A stretch of DNA of 31,172 nucleotides. It comes from Coprinopsis marcescibilis. Taxonomy: Eukaryota; Basidiomycota; Agaricomycetes; Agaricales; Psathyrellaceae. The DNA lies in NCBI GenBank assembly GCA_004369085.1, contig ML210423.1:1-31172 (forward strand), in the 5' to 3' direction. This document shows, piece by piece, positions 8,397-20,182 of this stretch (positions are counted from its first letter, which is position 1; the number at the start of each line of letters is the position of its first letter). Both the position numbers and the translations under genes were made by a program. The notes beneath the pieces were generated by a model. That model made no database searches. It saw nothing but the letters and a program-made list of their open reading frames with translations, and was not told the origin of the DNA.

Positions 8397-11103
8397 CTAT
8401 AGGCTAACGCCGATTGCGGTTCCACCTGTCATGCCCCACTGTCCTCCAGGGGGAACATATGCCCCATCATCTCTGGCGGGAAGTCTTGCGCGTTGAGGCG
8501 GCGATTGCGTCTCACTCTTTGGCGGTGGGCTCTGCGCGGCCGGCGTGGAGCCCTTGCTATCCATCGTAGATTGCGTCTTGGCACATTCTGCTCCGCCTTC
8601 TGAGCGAACTGGAGAAATAACAGCAAACGTTAGTCAATATGAAAAAAACTGGAGCAGATGAAGCACATACGATGTCTATTCAAGGCATCCATGCGGGCAA
8701 ATTGCCTATTACAGCCATCGCATGTAAATGGCCGGTAATTCGTGTGCAATTGCTCATGACGCTTGCAATCGTGCTGCCTAGCAAAGCCTTTGCCACACCC
8801 AGGCCAATGACACACGAACGGCTTTTCTTCTCTATGCGATCGAATGTGACCTAAAAATAGCGATTACGTCAGCCAATGAGTAGGAGCGCCACACAAGCGA
8901 CAAAACATACCTTTAAGATTGAAGCTCCTCGTGAACGTGCTTCCGCACCCAGGGAAGGGACACACGAATCCAGCCTCGTTCTTCCTCCGTCTATGACTGG
9001 CAGTTGCAGTCCTGAGTGTCGTCACGTTCGGTTTCGAGAGTGCTGTTACAGGCGGGGGCTTATCAGCGGCGCCTCCAACGGTCATCGTGGTCAACGTCGA
9101 GGCCGCACCAAGGAAATCGTTGACATCCAAGGCCTTCGTCTCTCCTGTGCCAGTCGAGCTCATCCCCATTCTTCCGCTTAACGCAACCTCATTTTCGAAC
9201 CCGGCACTAGGGTGGCCACTGGGGATCTCCAGCTGGGATTCCCTTTCCAAATCCAGCTCCAATTCACTGTAATGCACGCGGGGGCTGGCGTTGGGTGACG
9301 GGTAGGGGCTGGCACGAGCGCTCCCTCCGTTGTAGCCGGTAAGCCATTGGTCCGATCCAACACCTCGCTCTGATCTTGACCCCGATGATGCTCGTCGGAT
9401 ATGTCCACGACCCGGTGATAGGGATCGGATTGGTGGTAGGGGAAGGTTGTTGGTGGAGAGGAGGTTGGGATCTTGCATTCCGCTGTTGTTGGTGAAGTCG
9501 TTGGGGTTGAACATTAACTGCTGTCCTTGGGAGGCAGACAGGCTTAAAGAGTGTCCGTGGTGGAAGTTGCTGTTACTGCTGTGGCCCATAAATGACTGTT
9601 GCTGTTGATGCTGAGGTGGATGCTGCATATTTGGTTGCTGTTGCATACCGCGAATGTCTTCCGAGCGACTTTGGCGATGACCCATTCGCCCTGATTCGGA
9701 CTTCGTGCGACGCATGTTGAACTGTCCTTGGGTGTCTGGGGATAAGAATCCGTTTCGTTCGCCGCCAAGGCCTCCAGCGCTAGAACCACCGAAAGTGTTC
9801 TGCATTTGGAAAGAGCCTGATGTATTCGGGTCGGCATTCACCGAGGTGCTCGAAGACCCTGTACCCAAGCCTCCGTCATCGACGCCCCGGGATCCAACTT
9901 CGAGGTCGAGGGCGAGAGCACTGTTGCTCTGTTGCAATTGCTGTTGCTGAATGAACGCATGATCCCACGATGGAGGCTCAAGGGCATTGTCCGATTTACT
10001 TCGGCCACGGCTTTGTTGAGGGTAAAGGAAGTTTCCTTGAGGATTAGAGTTGCTGTTGCCAGAGAAGATGTTGTTCTGGCTTGAAGAAGCATTGGGCTGG
10101 GCGGGGAATCGGAAGGGCGATGCTTGTCGAGAGGTGGAGGGCTCAGAAGGCCCCGATTGCCTTTGTCCGCCAGCGTTCATCCATTGAGGCTGAGGTTGTC
10201 CCAGTTCCGTTCCTGTACACAATCGTTAGCGGGTCCCGGAATTGATGAAGGGGAAAGCCTCTTACTCTGGGCCAAAGGCTCTAATGAGTTTTGGAAAGGT
10301 GCACCGGTGACACCAGGGCCAATGGGGGTGGCAGGTACGATGTGAAGCTGCGGACCGCCCATTACGCCGTCCCCGTCTGGAGCATTGATAGTGGGTGCCT
10401 CTTGGGTCTCCATGCCATAGTTGTCTGACATCATCAGACGCGGTGGTGAAGGGGGCTTCTGCTGGTGTGGGAGGGCTTCGGTGCCCCAGTTGGGAGATCG
10501 GACTGTCATGTTCTCAAAGGAATGGGCGACGTCGAGCCTTGGTGAATGGCCAAAGGTGCTGGGTTGTTGTTGGCCTTGATAGGCAGATGAGACGGAAGAA
10601 CCCCTGGAGCGGCGATCGGCGGGGTCGCCGTTGGAGGAGGGAGAACTGTGGTCGTACGGTACGCTACCTTGTCGGTGGTGTGAGTTATGGTGATCTGGTG
10701 AAGCGCTGTTGGGCATGGCTTGATAAGGTGGCGACATGTAACCGTTATCGTTGAACATCAACAATGAGCCGGAATGTGGAGGATCGTATTCCGCTGGGTC
10801 GTAGTCAAAGTCGTTGGAAGTGGATATGCCCGCCGAGTTTATATTGTCAAAGAGCCCAGGGTTTGTTCTGTCGTCGTTAAAGATGTCAAAGCTGAGGTCG
10901 TTTTCAGCAGTCACAAAGGAGAGCTCCGAGTGCCCTGAGAATGGAGAATTGTTGTAGGAGCCCGTGCTGTCTACAAACGGTGGCGAGCTAAAGTCCAAGA
11001 CTGGCTCGAAGTCGACAGGATGGTTGAGATCGGGAGAGGGAGGGACTATTCCAACGTCCCTTATATATGGCGAGCCTTGTTCCCCGTCTTGGTGAAGGTC
11101 CAT
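8397..11103 (-). CDS. C2H2 zinc-finger transcription factor (Swi5/Ace2- or Crz1-like)
   Basis: Four exons (11103-10266, 10212-8911, 8850-8671, 8608-8397) encode about 843 residues; the introns are 53, 60 and 62 nt. The first 690 residues are low-complexity: Ser/Asn/Gln/Pro-rich with poly-Gln runs, and acidic near the N-terminus, as in activation regions. Three tandem fingers sit near the C-terminus: Cys697/702-His715/719 ([10 protein letters not shown]), Cys727/732-His745/749 ([10 protein letters not shown]) and Cys757/760-His773. The third finger lacks the usual second His; Cys782 is a possible fourth ligand. This tandem set with an ALNRHLRSE-type third finger is typical of fungal Swi5/Ace2 and Crz1-like regulators. 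It should act in the nucleus as a sequence-specific DNA-binding protein; targets cannot be told. Calcium/calcineurin control is not shown: I saw no clear docking motif. The start at 11103 is the first ATG of the long frame. Confidence 0.9.
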
Positions 11104-14100
11104 GTTTTTGTATGATGTTTCGGGCGCAGACCTTTTTGGTTAACCGTTCAGGCTCGTTGTGAGGCTGTTCCCCTGAATCTAAGCGAGTGAGGCAGTACGC
11201 GAGCAATCGTAGGAAGCAAGGGAGATCCAGACAACAGAGGCAGTGAAAAGGGGAACCACCTTTCACACTCCGACACATATCACATAAATGTTTTTTCAGA
11301 CCGCATTTCCGCTTTTATTTGTTTTTTCTCCGCCGTCCTCCTCGTTTCTCTGCCTCGAAGATCCTTGAAGGGTTGCTCTACGTCGCTGTCGAATTTATTT
11401 CTTCTTTTCTTCGATATTAACTCGAAATTTGCGCTGACACCCCTCTCCGACATTGCCGGTATGGCAACGCCGTGTTGTGGCAGCTTTGTTCTTCCCGAAT
11501 CTGCCAAACACCGTTCTAATTAAGACACACACACTGGCCGCGGTCAACATCATCTTTGATCAACACACAGTCTGAAAGAAGGCAGATTGAATTACCTATG
11601 CCCCTAACATCATGTCGCATACTGTTTCAGGGCCAGGGTGGATCCTCTCACTCTATTCCATACCTGCCCACCCTTCTTCCCCTGTTGCACTAATTTCTGC
11701 CCATCTTGCTTTTGAATCCACCCAGAGCTGTGGATTCGGCTTGCCTTTCGACTAAACTATGTTTGGGAGCTCGGTTGATGAATCACATCCATATCTTCTT
11801 TTCGTAATGCGCTAATTGATATCAGACAACCTTGTTGATGAAGATTGAATCTTCATCATACCTCGACCCACGGGGCCTGTCCCGGTTTACCGGGAGGACC
11901 AGCAAATTCACAATAACCGTCTTGCTCACCCAAGAAGGAATCCACTCTTGATCGAAGATCTCGACCAACAACACCATACCTTCTGGGGTTATGTCTCAAC
12001 CAGCGAACCTCCCTGAAATCTTCCCATTAGTTCACTCGCAAAGAATTCGGCGGTTTCTTCGCATGCTTCAGCTGTGAAACGGTGGAAGAATCATTCCGGT
12101 TGGTGCGTACACACCCACACTCTGTCCATTGCTAGTAAGCAACAAGGTCTACACACCAACTTTGTGCAGTAACTAACAACTGGGATCGTTACTATCATCC
12201 CTTATACGATAGCCATTGGTCGGCTCTCAACCCATCATCATCATATCCTATTCCAACATGGATTTACAAATAGCAAATAAGAGAAGTGTGGTCTTGCTCA
12301 ACAACCAACACCAATTTTACCTCGTAACAGTTCGTTTATGATCCTCCCTTGCCCTTTTGTCCCTGGCGACCTTGTGTTTCCTCGGTATCCTTGTCGACAA
12401 TAATTTATGCCTCATCTTGTCTGTCGGCCTATGGGGTATGCGGTACAATATCCGACGGCTGCTATGGTCATCGTTCCTGTGCACCTTCAACGCGTAAGTT
12501 CAAGGTTCATCCAGGCTTTGCCAAACGAATGGTACATCAAGCGTCATCAACCATTGGACGTAAGTTGTCGAAGTACCACTCAACTAAACATTCGTTCCTA
12601 GCCCTGTTGTCCGGGCATCATTCTACTTTTGACTCTAATTGGCAGCTTCTTGCTAGATCAGTTCCCTCCTGGCCATTCCAATCGGGATCCGACCTACTCG
12701 AGTCCATGTGTGCCCATAAAACGCGGTAGGCGTCCATGTGGAAAGAAATGTCCAATCGTAAACGGGGCACCTTGTTCGCTTGCTCGTCACCAACCCATGC
12801 TATTAGCGCTGCAACAATCCATCCATTTGAGGGCGATTAAACTGAATCAGTGCATTTATTTCGACCTTCTGATATTTTAGGGGCATTAGCCTCGGCGCAA
12901 GTCCGATCGACGAAGCTGACGATTGAGCTCAGGTGGATGAACGTCTGACCTGAGCCTGTTAATGAATATTTCGTATAATACCCCTCGCCGGTGGTCAAGT
13001 TTGAACGTGAAACCAACCCTCGACGCGGCTCGATCTCATTCCGACACCTTAGATTGTCACGCAACACTGCGCAATATGCCAGTCTATCAGCGTTCACAAA
13101 ACACACGGCCACTGCGGATTTCCCTAGTACCGCGCATCTTCAGCACCCGATTACACGTTATGTTCTAAAACCTCGGGGGGGTTGCTAATAGAGACACGAA
13201 ATGTCTGGCAAATAACATCAATCAAGAGCAGATTCAGACACATGGACATCATGCGAACACTGAATATGCATCTATCATTTATTTCTTTTGCACGCTTCAC
13301 AGGCTCGCAACGTGCTCCTATCCAGTGCCACTCGCTTGTCGCACCCCGACAGCTCCCAACTCGATCCGGTAAGGCGCATCATCGACCATATATCCATCCG
13401 CCGCCACTATCACTGTCACCATCATCAACTCCTAAACGCCAGCTCGAGTCTCGGAGGAGAATGAACGACCATGTTTTTTAAACCGTCCGACAGGGTGCGC
13501 AACCCAACGGACCGTTTCTAACCCCAAGCTTCAACCATCTCACAAATCCTCCCGGACAGCCAATCACCGAACCCTGGGCCATCGCAAGGCAAGTGGCAAG
13601 TCCCAACAAACCCAAAACCATCCTCCCCGGGCCTCTCGTAAACGGAGCGAAGCAAATGGCAGTACAATCACCGGCGTTACCGTTTACATTGTCGCCAAGC
13701 ACGTACGTACATTTACGACGGGCTAAGTACATAACCCCAATGCACCGCCCTGGGGCCCAGCGCCTATGTCAAGGTCATTTCTTCGATTCTGTGATTTTGT
13801 GATGTACAGCTGCCCAACCCAACACGCCCGGTCGATTTTTTGCGAGGCTTGCGGCCAACTGGGCAACGCCGCAGCTTTGGTGGACACCCGACATTGCCGA
13901 TAGCCAGCTGTTCGATATGTCCAACACGGAGTCAGCGGCGAACATTTGGGCATGGGGCGTTGGACTGAATTGAAGATAGAGGCTTGCTTTGCCCGCTACA
14001 GAGGGACGCACACATAAATCTTGAAAGATTCCACGGTGAGTACGGTGCCCGAGAAAGCGACTGCATGCAGTAAGCAGTCTTGACCCCCGGACATTCCAGA

Positions 14101-17100
14101 GATGAGTGGATTGACCAATTAGACAGAGTATAACCACCACCTATTTCTCCCTCGCTTAATAAAAGGTGACATGCGGGTTATGGAAGTCAGGATAAAGAAG
14201 GGACTCCTGAATGGGAGTCGGAGAATGGAGCCCGCACTAAACGTTCCGCATTAACTAGGAAGTCCTCAGTTACCGGGGTTTGAGAATTCAGACAGATATG
14301 AACTCTATACATAAATCACACACAACGCGCACCCACCTATGTTTCCGAGTCAGGCTTGTGCGTAGATCGCTCCCACTACATCCTTATGTTTCTCTGAAGT
14401 GTCTCATCTCGAAACAGGCTTTCTCTCAAGGTATACAGGAGGAATGTGCTGTACTAGTGACCTGTGAGCACGACGACGGGGAACGAACCCGGTTGGCCGG
14501 GGCTCAGACTCGGATAAAAAGGTGCCAGAGCGGTCGCCGCGCCCGCACCCCATCTTCTGTCAAAGTCCGATCAAAACTAGTTCAAGCTCGGTCTTTGCGG
14601 GCCTCGCAGTCACCAACGGACCCATAAACATTATGTACCACAGAGAGATTCCAAATCACGCATAAGGAAATGAATCACCGTCCAAGCATGCTTACTAGGA
14701 TCTTATCAGCCTGAGGCATGTGGCGGCCTTCGCGGTGTCGTTCTGGACTCGGAATCCTTGTGAATTAAGTAGTAGTCCTAATACAATTCAGTAGTGGCTT
14801 CGTAAGTTGGTGCGTAAGAGATTGATCCTGGATGCTAGGTTTGTAGACTAGATGAGGACGTTAGAGGCCTCATTTAAGATCATCATGATCATCTCCCGAG
14901 TCCGCAACTCACTTCATTTTGGAAGCCCCTTTTTAACATACCCCTATTTGTGTTTCCGGGCGCATCGACCCATCACCGACGTCAGCGAGCGGATCACATA
15001 TTGCGGCCTTAAAATTCGGCCAACCCGGGGAATAAGTCAAAGGACAAGGACACAGGGAGCACAGGGAGATGTTCGTGGATGACCAAGGACATGTTTAAAA
15101 GAGAGATATTGACGCCATAAACATTCTGGTCTCTGGGCGGGATTCTCCGCCGACGCCCAGCGATGCCAAGCAGGTTATTTAAGCGCCGATACGATTGCGG
15201 GCACGAACAAGTAATGAACATCACCCCGCAAATGCAACGCTAACGCTGATATCGATCAAGAGAGCTCCACGTATAAGCAACGGTATAGACCCTAAGTAAT
15301 ACTACAGCGGTAATTAAACGGGTTAATATCTGTGTGGATGGACAGTTACAGCGCCTCACCGCTCCATACCACGTTGCCGGGAACTTGTCACATATATGAC
15401 GTGTGCTGGAGGCTGACGTAGATCGTGGTGGCAGAGTTCGGTGGGGTAAGGCGACACAATCAATCCCATTTGAGCACCGCAAACCCTTGCACGAGAGTAT
15501 TCGGAATCGCACAGGATTTCTGGCCGGGTGATCTTTGCGACGAGTTGAGATAAGATACGAAAGGTAGCCAGTATAGCCTGCTCTGTTGTGGAAAGACTTC
15601 CTGCTCATTTTTACTTCTTGACGCCAGCTCTGGCTACATTTCATGTCTTCTACTATCAACACTCAGTTGGCGTTGAGGCAATCTGTGCATGTGGATGTAA
15701 GTAGACATAAACTCAGCTTGGGGACATCAGACGTTTCCGGTATTACTGTAATGTTCCACTGGGGGTCGCTCACCTGTACATTGACCTAAGTTTACAGCCA
15801 GAAAGACACACAAGGCGGTACGACATGTCACGTTGATCAGCAGACACGATGATCTACTCATGTGTTTATATGCAGCGTATAGCCCTATCCTTCTACCTAC
15901 TACCAGAAGTAGCTGCCGTCCCATGACAAAATGAGCCCACACTCGAGTACAACTCGCCTTTGACGTGCCTAGCTCTCATGATCCGAATTGAATTTGTTTT
16001 TTCAAAGATCGAAAGATTTTAAACTGTCGTTGAGCGCAGATCGTGCGACGCACTTTATGAAGCTATTCTCTATCCGTTACTCAGGACCTTGGGATATCAC
16101 CAGTGTGACCTGACTTTACAGGCGCTCGCACTAGCTTCTGTTCAGAAAGCCTGATTCCAGGCAAGGGAAAGTATTTCTCCAGACGTTGACATGAGACAGA
16201 TGTGTTAATCTTAGAAACAAGTTCTGATTTGGCTTGGGGGATCCGTCTACACTCAAACCTCACGCACATTGTGTGTGTGTGTACGGTACTGCTCCACCTA
16301 ATGTTCATATCTTAAGTACTGCGGTTCTCTCCTCAGTTGCTGCGCTGCAATGACGCCACGCCATGTCCGCCGCCGATCATGATTGTTCGCAGAAATTCCT
16401 CCGCCGGTCAAGGCTAAATTCCACCTGATTGATCTAATCACCCCTCAACAAGCGTATTTCGACAAGAAAACTATGTGTAGTCTATTCAGTGGCGCAGGAC
16501 ATCAAGCTTAAGCTACCCTGCGCTTGTACATAAGCGGATAATGCAGCATGGTGACATACTCGCAAGGAATTAAGTCTCTGTCAAAGGGTATTAATGATGT
16601 CCCATCTGTCTCACTTGCAAATTTCCGCTTTCCAAGGGCAGACCATGATCTATGCAATAGAGTTCCGTACATCACTGTACCCGTCTGCATTAAGGTTCCA
16701 CGAATCACATTTGTAAGAAACACGAGGCCCAAAGCTTCGTTTGGAATACATTGTACCATAGACTGGTCAAGAGTCTTGACATTTTTCGATCCGTCAAGAA
16801 TCAGACTCCGGTTTATTGACAGCCTTTGCAACCGACTGCGCACGAACGGCAGTGTTCGCTGGGGTATCATGATTCTTCAACCTCCCTCGGAGCACTGCCC
16901 CACTGTAGTGGCACCGCCCCCCTCTCGGGAAACCCATCAATCGGGAAGGAATCACTTCCCCGGTCGCACTTGGCAGAATGTGCGAGGGCTGTGCACACGC
17001 TCCTAGTGCTGCCCATGAGCGCCTACCCCCGTCTGCACAGGAATGCGGATGCATTCTCAATTCAGTTGTTGTGAGGCAAGGGATGCTTCCGGGTTCGATC

Positions 17101-18537
17101 CTTGATGTTGTATGTTTTTTCGCTTTCGTGTTCGGCGCTTGTAGCATGCTTCGCGCTTCTCGTTCTGGAAGATCTGGCCCTCGTTCGTACTACTTCGAAG
17201 GAAGTTGGCGCTGACTCATAGATGTGCAAAAGTGGCCGGAGTCAGACAATGAGCAACGGGGAACTCTAGTGACCTGTGACGGGATTTTTGTCATCCGCAA
17301 CCTCCATAGTGTTACCGTGGAAGGCGACGTCGGGAATGTTAAGAAAGTCTTATAACTGTTCCGGCGCAAGTCTGCAGCCGCTCAAGTGTTATTGTCTCTT
17401 GAAAGGCTCCGTGGTACGGTGAGATCACTATCAGTTCAAGATATGTGGTTCACAAAGGGAAAGGGTTTCCTTTGAAAGAACTTTGATGAAGATTTCACCA
17501 AGTGAAATCTTACACTAGCACCAAAAAGCCATCGCAAAGGGTCTAAATGTACTTCAAGCCCATAGCTACTGGCTATGTAAGTACATACATAGCCAGAACT
17601 TCGCAATCCATGATATTAATATACGACGGAACGGTCTTCGTTCATTGTGAACCTCTGTTCCGATCTCACGAGAAAGCTTCGTTGAATAGAGCGGGGGAAG
17701 ATCGCCTGGCCACAATCAAGGGCCTGAGCGAGAATCCATGATGTGTATCTTTTGCGTTCATCAGGCATGACTCTGCTTCGAGGTTGAGATAAGAGGGCCG
17801 GCCATTTCAATGAGGACCAATTTGGGTCATGAGGCGGTGCACGAAGCACGAAGCATGTTCTGCCCAACTCGTGCGTGCACAGAAATGTCGGCTTCCAAAG
17901 ACGAGTAGAGTTGAGATCAGGTTCTCTTCCATGGTTATCCGGGCTTCTGTGCTCGGATTTCTACTACTGGTTGGGGACCTCAGAGCTATGTTTGATAGTT
18001 TTTAATGTCACCTGCTGTTACTTCACTTTGCACTGGCTTGCAAGCGCCTAATGCCCTAGGCTGTGATCCCGTACAGCATTTGCGGTGTTTTGAGTGAGAA
18101 AAAGGTATTCCGCTTACCAAATTCTCAACAATATGCGTCGGTTGACAGATAGTAGTCGTTTGATCATTCCTAGAGCTGTGGTAGAACCACTGCGTCAGGG
18201 AACCGTTGGTTGACCGTTAGGGCATAATTCAAGTTACGACGTGTTCCAGCGTCTCAGGTATTAAGCCAGGGTTCTCTGCCTACTCCAGGTTGATTGGAAC
18301 TCGAAGAACTGTAGTTCGCCCACTCGGGAGACCTTTAATACAAGCACAAAATCACTTTGGTCGTGAATTCCGCCAAGTGAATCTTATCTAAAGTGGCGGT
18401 GCAGTGTGGCAGTGCAGATCAGTACCGCTGCCGCGATGAGCCAGGGTGATTCCAGCCAGACCTTGATCATCTGCTCCTCATCGTACCTCTCCTACCAAAC
18501 CCAACTCGAATCCAATACACTTATCTGGATATTAGAT
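11104..18537. other. Long gene-poor interval between the zinc-finger gene and TMA46
   Basis: About 7.4 kb contain no coding region I can support. The part next to 11103 should be promoter and 5' leader of the zinc-finger gene; it is pyrimidine-rich on the plus strand up to about 12.9 kb and has isolated donor-like GTAAGT sites (12493, 12561) without coding exons. The largest frames are 13775-14140 (minus, 121 codons), 15240-15662 (minus, 140 codons) and an overlapping pair at 16508-16870 (minus) and 16548-17006 (plus). None shows a domain or fits an exon chain. Stem-loops cluster at 17452-17595. Candidates for what it does: long regulatory region, non-coding RNA, or degraded repeats. Confidence 0.45.
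17452..17595. repeat. Cluster of three stem-loops in non-coding DNA
   Basis: Three inverted repeats lie within 144 bp. At 17452-17474 a near-perfect stem is formed by CAAAGGGAAA and TTTCCTTTG. At 17489-17511 AAGATTTCAC pairs perfectly with GTGAAATCTT around a 3-nt loop. At 17570-17595 TGGCTATGTA pairs perfectly with TACATAGCCA around a 6-nt loop. A diverged partial copy of the middle one (CCAAGTGAATCTTA) occurs at about 18373-18386. No U-tract follows any stem; function is unknown. Confidence 0.6.
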
Positions 18538-19914
18538 ATGCCTCCAAAAAAGCAACCCCAATCCTCCGGCAGTAAAGTCAAGGATGACAAGGTGTGTAGC
18601 GCAGTTGCGCCTAAAGCGCACACACAGTCGTGCTAACAGTTTCTCTAGACATTTGGTATGAAAAACGTTAGTGATTGCTCTACCTTTTCGTCCTGGACTA
18701 CAGATGGGAGCTCATGATATCCATCTTTGACACACTGGACACTATAGAAAAACAAATCCGCCAAAGTCAAGGCTCAGGTCGCGGTAATCCAAAAGCAGCA
18801 AAACATGGCTGGCAAGTCTCGCGACACCCTCGAGAAGGAGAAAGAGAAGGCTTTGAGGGAGAAGGAGAAGGCAGAAGATGCGAAGCGAGCAAAGGCCGAG
18901 GCTGCGCTGCTCAAGCCAGTGCAGATGCAGAAGGTGCCGCCTGGCGTGGACCCTAAGACTTTGCTCTGTGCGTTCTTCAAGGCTGGTACTTGCGAGAAAG
19001 GAACCAAATGCAAGTTCAGTCACGATCTCAATATCGGACGGAAGGTGGAGAAGAGAGATTTGTATGCCGATGATAGGGAAGACGTGGAAGGTTAGTCACC
19101 GTTATTTTGGTCTGGAGTATCGTGAATTGGGGGCTGATGCCAACGAATAACAGATACCATGGACAAGTGGGACGAGGAAAAACTGAGAAGTGTCGTGCTA
19201 TCGAAGCATGGCAACCCCAGAACAACGACGGATGTATGTTCTCAGTGTAGTATTCACTACTGTTTTATGCTCATTGATGGTCGTCGTTGTTTTGTAGATT
19301 GTTTGCAAATTCTTCATCGAAGCTATCGAATCACAGAAATTCGGCTGGTTCTGGGAATGTCCAAACGGCGAGAACTGTCAATACCGACACGCTTTACCAG
19401 CAGGATTTGTGCTCAAATCCCAGAGGAAAGCTCTGGATGAGGCAGCCAAAGCTAACACGATCAGTCTGGAAGAGTTCCTGGAAGTTGAGGTACGATTCTC
19501 TTACACATGTCGACATCCTTCGATGGCGGTGGTTCTCATACGAACCCTTTTAGCGTCATAAACTCGGACCCAACCTCACGCCTGTTACACCCGAGACCTT
19601 CGCTCACTGGAAGAAGACAAGAATGGACAAGAAACAGGCAGAAGACGAGGCTCACCGCAAGGCGAAGGATGCACAGAGCGCTGCTGGAAAGAGCAGCGGT
19701 ATGAGTGGAAGGGATCTCGTAAGCTTATCCCGTGCGTTCTTTCCGTTCGATGAGCTTATATCCCATGTAGTTCCAATACAACCCAGAATGGTTCCAAGAC
19801 TCGGAAGACGACGAAGAAGAAGAGTGGGATCTTGCCAAGTACCGGGAGGAACAGGAACAGGAGGATATGGCTGCAGAACAAGCCCGTATCGCAGCGTTGG
19901 GTCTACAAGACTAG
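18538..19914 (+). CDS. TMA46: CCCH zinc-finger protein Tma46 (ZC3H15/DFRP1 family), partner of the DRG GTPase Rbg1
   Basis: Seven exons (18538-18591, 18649-18666, 18748-19090, 19154-19233, 19298-19489, 19554-19718, 19771-19914) encode 331 residues. The family start is clear: a Lys-rich N-terminus (MPPKKQPQ) and TFGMKNKNKS, the latter spread over an 18-nt exon. A basic coiled coil (residues 47-75) precedes CCCH finger 1 (C98-x7-C-x5-C-x3-H116). Finger 2 has the long spacing C-x17-C-x5-C-x3-H (VCKFF...[11 protein letters not shown]). The C-terminal DFRP region contains [20 protein letters not shown] and an acidic end ([19 protein letters not shown]). In yeast, Tma46 stabilises the GTPase Rbg1 and associates with translating ribosomes in the cytoplasm; the same role is inferred here. 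It converges with CWC2 across 268 bp. Confidence 0.93.
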
Positions 19915-20182
19915 CATCTTTGTTTTACCAATCTCGAGCAGCCCAGCGTCTGTTGCTCAATTCTATTCCCGCTTTCGCACTTCCACAATTATATCTATCG
20001 CCAGCATTGAATTCTCTCTCTACCATTGTATCCAAGCCACACACAACTATCGCATCAACCACTTTTTCCGCTGTCAGTCTCCCCTGCGAACCGTGCACGT
20101 TTTATGCGTGTATGTTCAGTCGAGGAATTTGTATTTGTATCTAGCAACAGCTATCCTTGTATTACCATTAAATACAGTAAGC
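19915..20182. other. Shared 3' intergenic region of TMA46 and CWC2
   Basis: The two genes end toward each other 268 bp apart, so their 3' untranslated regions probably lie close together or overlap here. An ATTAAA hexamer at 20167-20172 is a candidate poly(A) signal for TMA46, which would give a 3' untranslated region of about 270 nt reaching the CWC2 stop. This assignment is tentative, since fungal poly(A) signals are loose. Confidence 0.35.

Noticed and set aside
11280..11507. 75-codon minus-strand frame upstream of the zinc-finger gene
   Set aside because: It could be an upstream open reading frame, but without transcript ends there is no support; Lys/Arg-rich translation of an AT-rich leader is expected by chance.
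13775..14140. 121-codon minus-strand frame
   Set aside because: It has no recognisable motif and no plausible continuation, and lies in a region where unrelated frames of this size recur on both strands.
15240..15662. 140-codon minus-strand frame
   Set aside because: Its composition (scattered Cys, Arg and Thr, with no hydrophobic core pattern) and lack of any family resemblance suggest a chance frame.
16508..17006. Overlapping long frames on opposite strands (16508-16870 minus, 16548-17006 plus)
   Set aside because: Neither shows a domain, splice continuation or biased composition; both cannot be coding, and each may be open by chance.
17071..17110. B-box-like sequence (GGTTCGATCC) suggesting a tRNA
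   Set aside because: The flanking bases do not form a five-base T-stem, and no D-arm, anticodon arm or acceptor stem could be built upstream.
14451..17275. Shared 14-mer CTAGTGACCTGTGA at about 14453 and 17265 as a dispersed repeat
   Set aside because: The match does not extend into the flanks, so one short coincidence in a 7-kb interval is a sufficient explanation.
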